Part shown: positions 56,942 to 64,000 of the stretch, in pieces | Numbering within the stretch: position 1 is the first letter of the stretch | Layout of the letters: every line of letters begins with the position of its first letter | From: Polynucleobacter sp. Latsch14-2 | GTDB taxonomy: Bacteria > Pseudomonadota > Gammaproteobacteria > Burkholderiales > Burkholderiaceae | Assembly (NCBI RefSeq): GCF_018881925.1 | Contig: NZ_JACVPL010000003.1 | Location: 1 to 64,000, forward strand | Reading direction: 5' to 3' | DNA length: 64,000 nt | Notes under the pieces: model-generated | The model's database searches: none | The model's input: only the letters and a program-made list of their open reading frames with translations | What the model was told of the DNA's origin: nothing | Made by a program: the position numbers and the translations under genes

Positions 56942-58198
56942 TTGAAAATCTATTTCCAAATCTCTGGTCTCATTTTGACCCTGCTTCTTGGGGCATGCTC
57001 TAGCACCCCCGCACCACAAAGTAGCACTACTCAAGCTATCGTAAACCAAACCGATGAAGCAGCATCTGAGGTCCTGCTCACCCAAAATATCAACGAATTA
57101 CTAGCGGAAGTAGCACGGACCCAGGAAATCCCTTTCCCCATACTTGAAACTAGCTTTAGCGATGCTAAGACAATTCCCTCGATACGCAAATTGGTATTAC
57201 CCCCATCCGGCACTTTTAAGAAGAACTGGGTGGCTTACCGCAAACGCTTTATTGAGCCAGTCAGACTAAAAGCTGGAAAGGCCTTTTGGGAGCAAAACCA
57301 TGCATTTTTGAGTCAGATTGAACAAGAATCCGGGGTGCCTGCCGAAATCATTGTCGCCATCATTGGCATTGAAACCATCTATGGGCGTCAAACCGGCAAC
57401 TTCAGAGTCAAAGATGTCTTATCAACGCTGGCCTTTAGCTACCCCAATACACCTAATAAAGCCAGTCGCGAACAACTCTTCAAAGATCAACTGAAAGAGC
57501 TTATTTTGATGTGCTGGTCGGATGCAGGCGGTAAGCTGCCGGCCCAAAATAATGTTCAGGGGATTAGTGATCAACGCTTTAACACCTGCCTTAATCAAAA
57601 TAGCTCCTATGCTGGAGCTATCGGTTTACCTCAATTTATGCCCAGCAGTATTCGCAGCTACGCGATAGACGGCGATGGAGATGGCCGCATTGACCTTCGC
57701 CTTAGCACCAAAGATGCTATCGCCAGCGTGGGTAATTTCATGAAGAAACATGGTTGGCAACCTGGAATGCCAATCTCCTTCCCAGTTCAAGACTCTGGTT
57801 TAAGCGAAGCCAAATTGCTGGCCGATGGTGAGCCCCAACTTAAATACAGCGTTGAAGAACTGATTCGCAAGGGAATTCTAAAGTCAGCGCAAGGCGACCT
57901 CCAAGCCGGTGGAGTGGCGCCGGATAGTAAAGCATTTATTGTGGATCTTCCCTACCCTGATGCTGAAGATAGGGACCAAGTTCACTACGTAGTTGGTTTA
58001 AATAATTTTCTAACGATTGTGCAGTACAACCGTAGCTATTTTTATGCACAAAGCGTTGCCGAGTTTGCAGAGGCCTTGGGCTATAAGAACCAGAGCGCCG
58101 CACCAACGAGCAAATCGATCAACGGAGCTACATCGATGAAAGCCGAGGAAACAAAAGTTAAAAAAACCAAGTCAAAGAAAAAGCCTAAATCATCTTAA
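56942..58198 (+). CDS. mltB: Membrane-bound lytic murein transglycosylase B
   Basis: Cleaves peptidoglycan glycan strands with formation of 1,6-anhydromuramic acid. A lipoprotein signal ends LLLGAC (start TTG at 56942; no ATG fits). The SLT-type domain has FLSQIEQESGVPAEIIVAIIGIETIYGRQTG with the catalytic Glu in the second segment (IGIETIYG), then GAIGLPQFMPSSIRSYAIDGDGDGRIDL, exactly MltB-like. The C-terminus carries a lysine-rich tail (KVKKTKSKKKPK) not typical of the family. Its stop overlaps the convergent cysM stop. Confidence 0.93.
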   Translation: MKIYFQISGLILTLLLGACSSTPAPQSSTTQAIVNQTDEAASEVLLTQNINELLAEVARTQEIPFPILETSFSDAKTIPSIRKLVLPPSGTFKKNWVAYRKRFIEPVRLKAGKAFWEQNHAFLSQIEQESGVPAEIIVAIIGIETIYGRQTGNFRVKDVLSTLAFSYPNTPNKASREQLFKDQLKELILMCWSDAGGKLPAQNNVQGISDQRFNTCLNQNSSYAGAIGLPQFMPSSIRSYAIDGDGDGRIDLRLSTKDAIASVGNFMKKHGWQPGMPISFPVQDSGLSEAKLLADGEPQLKYSVEELIRKGILKSAQGDLQAGGVAPDSKAFIVDLPYPDAEDRDQVHYVVGLNNFLTIVQYNRSYFYAQSVAEFAEALGYKNQSAAPTSKSINGATSMKAEETKVKKTKSKKKPKSS

Positions 58199-59106
58199 GC
58201 TGGAAAAACGCCCGTAGATAAATAGCGATCCCCCCGATCACAGACAATAAATACGATCGTAGCATTTTTGACTTGACGGGCGACACGCAAAGCTACCACT
58301 AGAGCGCCACCAGCAGAGATACCGCAAAAGATACCTTCTTCCGCAGCCAAGCGGCGCGCCATCTCCTCTGCTTCAGCCTGAGTAACATACTCAATGAGAT
58401 CAACTCTATTGCCTTGATAGATTTTTGGAAGATACTCTGGAGCCCATTTACGAATCCCAGGAATTTGCGAGCCCTCTTCAGGTTGTGCGCCAATAATTTG
58501 AATTTCGGGATTCATGGACTTAAGATAAGTAGAGACGCCAGTAATGGTACCCGTAGTCCCCATCGCAGAAATGAAATGGGTAACCTGCCCATCAGTATCT
58601 CGCCAAATCTCAGGACCTGTAGTTTCAATATGGGCACGCGGATTATCCGGATTAGCAAACTGGTCAAGTAACTTGCCACGCCCTTCTTTTTGCAGTTGCA
58701 TGGCGTAATCTCTTGCAAACTCCATGCCGCCTGATGCAGCCGTCAGGATTAATTCTGCTCCATAAGCGGCCATACTTTGGCGACGCTCAATACTCTGGTT
58801 CTCTGGCATAACTAAGACCATCTTGTAGCCCAGCATTGCTGCAGTCATTGCTAGCGCAATACCCGTATTACCACTGGTTGCTTCAATTAGCGTGTCACCA
58901 GGTTTAATTTCACCACGCTCTTGTGCGCGCACAATCATCGACAGCGCAGGTCGGTCCTTCACCGACCCGGCTGGATTATTCCCCTCCAACTTACCCAAAA
59001 TCACGTTGCCATTAGTCTCGTTTTCAAGACCAGGAATACGTTGCAAGCGAACTAAAGGCGTATTGCCAACAGTTTGTGAAATAGTTAAGTAGGAGGGTTT
59101 ACTCAT
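58195..59106 (-). CDS. cysM: Cysteine synthase B
   Basis: PLP enzyme making cysteine from O-acetylserine, with the ability of this isoform to use thiosulfate. The PLP lysine is in NPAGSVKDRPALSMI, the phosphate loop in EATSGNTGIALAM, and GTTGTITGVSTYL is conserved. The CysM-type GSVKDR and the 303-residue length favour CysM over CysK. The last four bases overlap mltB on the other strand through a TTAA shared by both stops. Confidence 0.93.
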   Translation of the reverse strand: MSKPSYLTISQTVGNTPLVRLQRIPGLENETNGNVILGKLEGNNPAGSVKDRPALSMIVRAQERGEIKPGDTLIEATSGNTGIALAMTAAMLGYKMVLVMPENQSIERRQSMAAYGAELILTAASGGMEFARDYAMQLQKEGRGKLLDQFANPDNPRAHIETTGPEIWRDTDGQVTHFISAMGTTGTITGVSTYLKSMNPEIQIIGAQPEEGSQIPGIRKWAPEYLPKIYQGNRVDLIEYVTQAEAEEMARRLAAEEGIFCGISAGGALVVALRVARQVKNATIVFIVCDRGDRYLSTGVFPA

Positions 59107-59147
59107 GGACCCATTTTAGCCGTAAGGCCAACTACACACGGAAGGGC

Positions 59148-59567
59148 TTAATTACGGCGACCTGCTCCCGCACGACCCTCATTAGGGCGAGGGCTATTTT
59201 GACCACGTGTGCTGCGTCGGCCAGCACCAGAACCTTCTTTTTTTGTCCTGCCATTCGGCTCACGAAAAGAGCCCGGGGCTTCGATGGTTAAACCGTTATC
59301 GACCATTTTTTCAACGGATTTCATGCCGATACCGCGTACACGTTTTTGCAAATCATTAGCATCTTGAAAATGGCCACCATCTAGTCGTTCAGCGATGATT
59401 GTTTTAGCTTTGGAGGGACCAATCCCCTTAATGCTTTCCAATTCAGTTTGCGTGGCAGTATTGACATTAATTGGTGATGCAATCACTGCCGAAGACGCTA
59501 ACAATGTAGCAAATGCTACGGCCTTTAAAAAACGATGCGCACTACCTAATTTGAATTGATGTGTCAT
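59148..59567 (-). CDS. ComEA-like helix-hairpin-helix secreted protein
   Basis: A 139-residue protein with a signal peptide (cleavage near ASSAVIAS, about residue 31) and a helix-hairpin-helix DNA-binding domain: PINVNTATQTELESIKGIGPSKAKTIIAERLDGGHFQDANDLQKRVRGIGMKSVEKM. A basic, glycine/arginine-rich tail follows. Short periplasmic ComEA proteins bind incoming DNA in natural transformation; that role is inference here. The ATG at 59567 with GGAGAAAG upstream puts the signal peptide at the N-terminus; a start at 59615 would not. Confidence 0.9.
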   Translation of the reverse strand: MTHQFKLGSAHRFLKAVAFATLLASSAVIASPINVNTATQTELESIKGIGPSKAKTIIAERLDGGHFQDANDLQKRVRGIGMKSVEKMVDNGLTIEAPGSFREPNGRTKKEGSGAGRRSTRGQNSPRPNEGRAGAGRRN

Positions 59568-59707
59568 TCTTTCTCCAATCATAAAATCCGCAAACATGAA
59601 ATATGCGCGGATCAATTACAACGATGCAAGATGGGGTCTGTTGACGACCTTCAGAAAAATCAGAAAGTACTGAACATTGACTTAATAAAAGCAGATATCT
59701 CGTGAAA

Positions 59708-59727
59708 TTTTTGATCCACATCAAAAA
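59708..59727. promoter_or_regulatory. FNR/CRP-family operator
   Basis: TTGAT-CCAC-ATCAA (59711-59724) is a perfect match to the FNR consensus TTGAT-N4-ATCAA, and flanking T and A runs extend the dyad to ten bases per arm. It lies in the 247-bp gap between comEA and the UbiM-like gene, centred at 59717.5. If the TATACT at 59776-59781 is the -10 of the hydroxylase, the site is about 70 bp upstream of the start point, an accepted class I activator position. Confidence 0.7.
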
Positions 59728-59750
59728 CTAGGACGCCCAATCATTTTCTG

Positions 59751-59766
59751 AATCAAATAGTTGATT
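59751..59766. promoter_or_regulatory. Second palindrome upstream of the UbiM-like gene
   Basis: AATCAA-ATAG-TTGATT is a perfect 6+4+6 inverted repeat with the half-sites of the FNR-type box in inverted order. It begins 36 bp after the start of that box and sits just upstream of, or overlapping, the presumed -35 region. It may be a repressor site, or a second site built from the same half-sites. Confidence 0.45.
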
Positions 59767-59775
59767 TTGAAAATC

Positions 59776-59781
59776 TATACT
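59776..59781 (+). promoter_or_regulatory. Candidate -10 element of the UbiM-like gene
   Basis: TATACT, with a poor -35 (TCAAAT) 17 bp upstream, 33 bp before the ATG. A strong -10 with a weak -35 fits an activator-dependent promoter, but this is inference from spacing alone. Confidence 0.4.
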
Positions 59782-59814
59782 CAAGGGAGATCTATTTAAG
59801 ATATTGGAAAAAAC

Positions 59815-61014
59815 ATGGATGTTGATATTGTTATTATTGGAGCAGGTCCATCAGGACTATGTCTTGCAAGATCCCTAAGTGGCCGAGGATTAAGTATTGC
59901 AATCGTTGAACAACAGCCAATAGATGCTATTGCTAATCCAGCGTTTGATGGCAGGGAAATTGCACTTACACAACACTCAGCCACCGCCATGAAAGAACTT
60001 GGCTTATGGCAACTCATCGAACCCAAGGCGATTTCGCAGTTACGCGATGCCAAAATCCTAGATGGCAGATCCCAGTTTGAAATGCTGATTCCCCATCAAC
60101 TCAGCCAGTACCAAGAACTTGGGTGGTTAATCTCAAACCACATCATTCGAAGGGCTGCATATGACGCTACACAGGAAGCCATCAAACTCAACGACGATAT
60201 CCAATTGATTCCCGGATGCAAAGTCACTAAAGTACAAACAACTCAGCACGATGCCTCTGTCACACTGGATAATGGGGGGAAAATTAAAGCCAAACTCGTA
60301 GTGGCTGCCGATAATCGCTTTTCCACGACGCGTCGCATGATGGGTATTGCCGCCGATATGCATGACTTTGGTCGCAATATGCTGGTCTGCTGTATGACGC
60401 ATGATGTACCTCATGAGCATATTGCATGGGAGTGGTTTGATTACGGCCAGACTCTTGCGCTGCTGCCAATGAACCCAGATCCAACCACCGGACTCTACCG
60501 CAGTTCGGTAGTCATTACAGTGGCAAGCGATGAAGCTGATGAGCTTATGAAATTGAGTCCAGAAGCGTTGTCAAAAAATATTCGAGAGCGATTTGATAAT
60601 CGACTTGGAGATATGAACCTGGTCAGCACAATCCACTCCTACCCACTGGTATCCGTATATCCTAAAAGATTGGTGGCTAATAGGTTTGCCACGGTTGGAG
60701 ATGCAGCAGTTGGGATGCATCCAGTCACTGCGCATGGCTTTAATTTCGGCTTACTGGGCGTTCAGAAGCTTTCTCAAGAAATTTTAAGCGCTCATCAAAT
60801 CGGACAGGATATTGGCGATCAAGTCCTTTTATTGCGTTATGAAAAAATCCATAAGCGTAAAACTCGGCCACTATTTTTAATGACTAGATTGATTACAGAA
60901 ATCTATTCCAAAGAATCTCTGCCAGCAAAATTCGCTAGAACAGCACTTCTGCATGTCAGCGAACGCTTAACGCCATTTAAGAAATCAATTGCCCTAGCAT
61001 TAACAGGCCGATAA
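59815..61014 (+). CDS. ubiM: UbiH/UbiF-family FAD-dependent hydroxylase, probably UbiM
   Basis: Aromatic hydroxylase of ubiquinone synthesis. The 399-residue protein has the N-terminal FAD motif VDIVIIGAGPSGLCLARSLSG, the second FAD region AADNRFSTTRRMMG (Asn where most relatives have the Gly of the DG motif) and GDAAVGMHPVTAHGFNFGL, where the common PxxGQGxN is replaced by PVTAHGFN. That replacement points to UbiM, the versatile hydroxylase of Neisseria-type bacteria, rather than UbiH, UbiI or UbiF; I recall this without a database check. It has an FNR-type box upstream and converges on hldD 8 bp away. Confidence 0.72.
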   Translation: MDVDIVIIGAGPSGLCLARSLSGRGLSIAIVEQQPIDAIANPAFDGREIALTQHSATAMKELGLWQLIEPKAISQLRDAKILDGRSQFEMLIPHQLSQYQELGWLISNHIIRRAAYDATQEAIKLNDDIQLIPGCKVTKVQTTQHDASVTLDNGGKIKAKLVVAADNRFSTTRRMMGIAADMHDFGRNMLVCCMTHDVPHEHIAWEWFDYGQTLALLPMNPDPTTGLYRSSVVITVASDEADELMKLSPEALSKNIRERFDNRLGDMNLVSTIHSYPLVSVYPKRLVANRFATVGDAAVGMHPVTAHGFNFGLLGVQKLSQEILSAHQIGQDIGDQVLLLRYEKIHKRKTRPLFLMTRLITEIYSKESLPAKFARTALLHVSERLTPFKKSIALALTGR

Positions 61015-61022
61015 AGCAGTCT

Positions 61023-62042
61023 CTATAGTGGCGCCGACAAGAAATCAGCATTAGCTGACAGCCAGTCGATATAACGACTAACACCCTGCTCAACATTGAG
61101 AAAGGCCTCCGTATAGCCAGCAGCGCGTAGCTTCGTTAAATCCGCCTGCGTAAAGCACTGGTATTTACCTTTGAGTGCCTCTGGAAATGGAATGTACTCA
61201 ATGGCTTTTTCTTTTACCAACTCCTCTAGGCTTGCTGGATTTGCCTTATCTATTTTGCGCATTGCATTAGCAACTGCACATGCAACATCATTAAAAGGTT
61301 GCGCACGACCGCTACCTAAATTAAAGATACCGCTGACTTCAGGATGATCCAGGAAAAATAGATTTACTTTGACCACATCTTCAACGGAAACAAAGTCACG
61401 ACTTTGCTCACCAGCAGCATAACCACCATATTCACCAAATAGTTTTACCTGCCCATTGGCCTTGTACTGGTGATATTGATGAAATGCGACTGATGCCATG
61501 CGACCTTTATGAGATTCACGGGGGCCATACACATTAAAGTAGCGGAAGCCAACAACTTGGGCGCTATTTGCGTTTTCAGCAAAACGCTTACGCATGACTT
61601 GATCAAAAAGAAATTTAGAGTAGCCATAAATATTCAACGGCTTCTCATGCTCACGACTCTCAATAAATACATCTGAACCGCCATAGGTTGCCGCCGAAGA
61701 AGCGTAAAGTAGCTGCACCTTCTGGTCGGTGCAGATATCAAGCAGATCCATGGTGTAGCGATAGTTATTCGCCATCATAAATATGCCATCTGTTTCCATG
61801 GTATCGGAGCAAGCACCCTCGTGGAATACCGCGCGAATCTTGCCTAATCGACCACTTCTAAAGGCCTCTAGAAACTCGTCTTTATCTAAGTAATCAGTGA
61901 TATCTAAATCTGCTAAGTTGCGATATTTGTCGGCAGGACGAAGGTCGTCGACTGCAATAACATTTTTTTCGCCACGCGCGTTTAAAGCTTGGACAATATT
62001 CGCACCAATAAAACCTGCTGCGCCAGTAACAATGATGGTCAT
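61023..62042 (-). CDS. hldD: ADP-L-glycero-D-manno-heptose 6-epimerase
   Basis: Last step of heptose-precursor synthesis for the LPS inner core. It is an extended short-chain dehydrogenase: NAD(P) motif [31 protein letters not shown] and catalytic [29 protein letters not shown] is the HldD signature, and the length is 339 residues. It overlaps hldA by four bases (ATGA). Confidence 0.96.
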   Translation of the reverse strand: MTIIVTGAAGFIGANIVQALNARGEKNVIAVDDLRPADKYRNLADLDITDYLDKDEFLEAFRSGRLGKIRAVFHEGACSDTMETDGIFMMANNYRYTMDLLDICTDQKVQLLYASSAATYGGSDVFIESREHEKPLNIYGYSKFLFDQVMRKRFAENANSAQVVGFRYFNVYGPRESHKGRMASVAFHQYHQYKANGQVKLFGEYGGYAAGEQSRDFVSVEDVVKVNLFFLDHPEVSGIFNLGSGRAQPFNDVACAVANAMRKIDKANPASLEELVKEKAIEYIPFPEALKGKYQCFTQADLTKLRAAGYTEAFLNVEQGVSRYIDWLSANADFLSAPL

Positions 62043-62968
62043 TGCAACTCCTCCGAAGTAACGGTTGCCGTCCCCAACTTACCAACCACAATGCCACCCG
62101 CACGATTAGCCAAGGCCATAGCCTTTTCAAGCGGCCATTTAGAGGCTAATGCGACCGCTAAAGTGGCAATTACCGTATCGCCAGCACCAGATACATCAAA
62201 GACCTCACGCGCTTGCGCTTTTACATGACTTACGCCAGCATCTGTGAATAAGCTCATACCTTCTTCTGATCTAGTAAGCAATAAGGCTTGTAGCTTAAGA
62301 GACTGTCGAAGATCTTGTGCTCTGCGGTTTAAATCCTCTTCATTTGCCCACTGACCCACCACTTGACGTAGCTCGCTACGATTGGGTGTTAAGACAGTAG
62401 CGCCGCGGTACTTTTCATAATCCTCACCTTTAGGGTCTACTAAGATCACTTTATTTTGTGCGCGTGCCTGCTCAATCATAAGACTTACTTGACCTAGAGC
62501 ACCTTTGCCATAGTCAGACAAAATAATCACATCAGCATCAGCCAAGGATTTTTCAAAACGTTCTAATTTATGGGCCAAAGCAGCCTCGCTAGGCGCCTCT
62601 TCAAAATCTAAACGAATCAATTGCTGTTGCCGTGCAATCACACGCAACTTCACCGTGGTAGGCACTTTACCGTCAACCTCAAGCTGGCTATCAACACCAC
62701 TAAACCTTAGCAACTCAGTCACGCGACGACCAGCCTCATCATCACCAATCACGCCCAGAATAGTTGTCTTGGCACCCAATGCAGCAACGTTGCGTGCTAC
62801 GTTTGCAGCACCACCTAAACGCTCATCGATCTTACTAACTTGAACAACAGGAACAGGTGCCTCCGGAGAGATGCGGTTGGTATCGCCAAACCAGTAACGA
62901 TCAAGCATGACATCACCCACCACTAGTAAGCGGGTCTGGGAGAACTGTTCTCGGTTGGCTTTTTCCAC
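62039..62968 (-). CDS. hldA: D-glycero-beta-D-manno-heptose-7-phosphate kinase
   Basis: Phosphorylates heptose 7-phosphate at C1 in LPS core synthesis. The 309-residue PfkB/ribokinase-family protein has [42 protein letters not shown] and the catalytic [17 protein letters not shown]. It ends where the kinase domain ends: the adenylyltransferase half found in the fused E. coli HldE is missing, so a separate hldC is expected elsewhere. Confidence 0.95.
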   Translation of the reverse strand: MEKANREQFSQTRLLVVGDVMLDRYWFGDTNRISPEAPVPVVQVSKIDERLGGAANVARNVAALGAKTTILGVIGDDEAGRRVTELLRFSGVDSQLEVDGKVPTTVKLRVIARQQQLIRLDFEEAPSEAALAHKLERFEKSLADADVIILSDYGKGALGQVSLMIEQARAQNKVILVDPKGEDYEKYRGATVLTPNRSELRQVVGQWANEEDLNRRAQDLRQSLKLQALLLTRSEEGMSLFTDAGVSHVKAQAREVFDVSGAGDTVIATLAVALASKWPLEKAMALANRAGGIVVGKLGTATVTSEELQ

Positions 62969-62998
62969 GGGCAGACTTTTTCTTTATTTAAGCTATTT

Positions 62999-64000
62999 TT
63001 AATTATGACGACCAATACCTTGGTACTCAATGCCTAATTCTTGCATAGCCTGTGGTTCATATAAATTACGGCCATCAAAAATGATCGGACGTTTGAGCTT
63101 TTGCAGTAGAAGATCAAAATCTGGACTGCGGAAGACCTTCCACTCCGTCACAATCACCAAGGCATCGCAGTCATCTACGGCTTCCATTGGGTTTGCCACC
63201 ATCGAGACTTTCTTGAGGCCCTCAGAATTACCTTTGAAGTCAAGATCAAGACAATGCAATGCTTCTGGCATCGCTACTGGGTCATAAGCAACAACTTGTG
63301 CACCACGCTTTACCAGCTCTTGAATAATGACGCGACTTGGGGCTTCGCGCATATCGTCTGTATTGGGTTTAAAGGCTAAGCCCCAAAGAGCAAATTTCAT
63401 ATTGGAGAGGTCAGAGCCAAAACGCTTTTCAATCTTTTCTACCAAAATCGTCTTTTGAGCTTCATTGACTGCCTCTACGGCATCGAGGATCTTCAGATCT
63501 CTGCCGTACTCAATGGCTGTTTTGGAGAGTGCAGATACGTCTTTTGGAAAGCAAGAGCCACCGTAACCTGTGCCAGAGTACAAAAAGCCATATCCGATAC
63601 GGGAATCCGAACCAATACCTTGACGGACAGATTCAATATCAGCCCCGACTAGATCGGCTAGGTTAGCCAGCTCATTCATAAAAGAGATCCGAGTTGCCAA
63701 CATCGCATTGGCCGCGTACTTTGTTAACTCAGCACTTTTTACATCCATGTAATAAGTGCGTTCATGGTGACGATTAAACGGGGCATAGAGTTTGCGCATT
63801 TGCTCTTTGGCATGCAGGCCGGATGGCGTACTCTCAGTCCCAATCACAATCCGATCTGGGCGCATAAAGTCTTCTACCGCTGCACCTTCTTTTAAAAACT
63901 CAGGGTTAGAGACTACCGAACATAAATCTGCGCTTAAACCCCTCTTTTGCAGCTCTTCAATTACTGCAGCTGACACCTTATCGGCAGTACCTACCGGCAC
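62999..64000 (-). CDS. ugd: UDP-glucose 6-dehydrogenase, C-terminal part (5' end outside window)
   Basis: Oxidises UDP-glucose to UDP-glucuronate for surface polysaccharides. The window holds the last 333 residues; the N-terminal Rossmann motif (GxGYVGL) lies beyond base 64000. Visible are [48 protein letters not shown], the catalytic Cys in [11 protein letters not shown] and [13 protein letters not shown]. It lies upstream of hldA-hldD on the same strand with a 30-bp gap, so the three probably form one operon. Confidence 0.95.
   Translation of the reverse strand: MPVGTADKVSAAVIEELQKRGLSADLCSVVSNPEFLKEGAAVEDFMRPDRIVIGTESTPSGLHAKEQMRKLYAPFNRHHERTYYMDVKSAELTKYAANAMLATRISFMNELANLADLVGADIESVRQGIGSDSRIGYGFLYSGTGYGGSCFPKDVSALSKTAIEYGRDLKILDAVEAVNEAQKTILVEKIEKRFGSDLSNMKFALWGLAFKPNTDDMREAPSRVIIQELVKRGAQVVAYDPVAMPEALHCLDLDFKGNSEGLKKVSMVANPMEAVDDCDALVIVTEWKVFRSPDFDLLLQKLKRPIIFDGRNLYEPQAMQELGIEYQGIGRHN

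Noticed and set aside
1-64000. CRISPR arrays, toxin-antitoxin pairs, prophage or defence islands
   Set aside because: Reading through the window showed no regularly spaced repeats, no phage structural genes and no recognisable defence or toxin-antitoxin genes.

Overview
The window looks like chromosome from a free-living betaproteobacterium of the Burkholderiaceae, most likely Polynucleobacter or a close relative. This is a judgement from gene content, gene order and protein style at moderate GC, not a database result. Coding density is very high: nearly every base lies in a recognisable housekeeping gene, and many neighbours share start and stop codons (TAATG or ATGA). Apart from the right end of an IS3-family element at bases 1-127 there is no phage, integron or CRISPR.

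Layout. 1-5.3 kb: IS3 end, a small lipoprotein, tRNA-Cys, tRNA-Gly, pgsA and uvrC on the minus strand, then earP-efp (EF-P and its arginine rhamnosyltransferase) on the plus strand. 5.3-14.3 kb: one long minus-strand run in the order mucD-lepA-lepB-rnc-era-recO-pdxJ-acpS-nagZ. 14.4-20.7 kb: the minus-strand fatty-acid cluster yceD-rpmF-plsX-fabH-fabD-fabG-acpP-fabF, which runs directly into mucD. 20.7-24.9 kb: maf and a tetrapyrrole-methylase-family gene (plus), then rluC-HAD phosphatase-S49 peptidase (minus). 24.9-28 kb: a long structured leader and rne. 28-31.4 kb: moaA-mobA-moeA for molybdenum cofactor plus a small membrane protein; mog lies at 37.9 kb. 31.4-39.1 kb: a 2-hydroxyacid dehydrogenase, fdxA and a ferredoxin-NADP reductase, thyA-folA, a lone TRAP solute-binding protein, pmbA, mog and orn. 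39.3-43.1 kb: the most accessory-looking part, a Bug-type solute-binding protein followed by two different MmgE/PrpD-family proteins. 43.2-49.4 kb: an M48 protease, rsgA, a CobD/CbiB-family membrane protein, a CoA-type Nudix hydrolase and the rpsP-rimM-trmD-rplS operon. 49.6-56.9 kb: a META-domain lipoprotein, a membrane protein, then a minus-strand fatty-acid oxidation group (histone-deacetylase-family protein, acyl-CoA synthetase, etfB-etfA, acyl-CoA dehydrogenase). 56.9-64 kb: mltB, cysM, a ComEA-like protein, a UbiM-like hydroxylase, and ugd-hldA-hldD for LPS precursors; ugd runs off the right edge.

The least ordinary signals are: (i) a perfect FNR/CRP-family palindrome (TTGAT-N4-ATCAA) upstream of the UbiM-like hydroxylase, with a second palindrome 36 bp downstream; (ii) a roughly 375-nt leader before rne with many hairpins; (iii) direct fabF-mucD adjacency, without the sigma-E genes I expect there in relatives; (iv) the Bug plus double MmgE/PrpD group of unknown substrate; (v) the head-to-head overlap of the uvrC and earP start codons. 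I found no clearly new multi-gene defence or mobile system.
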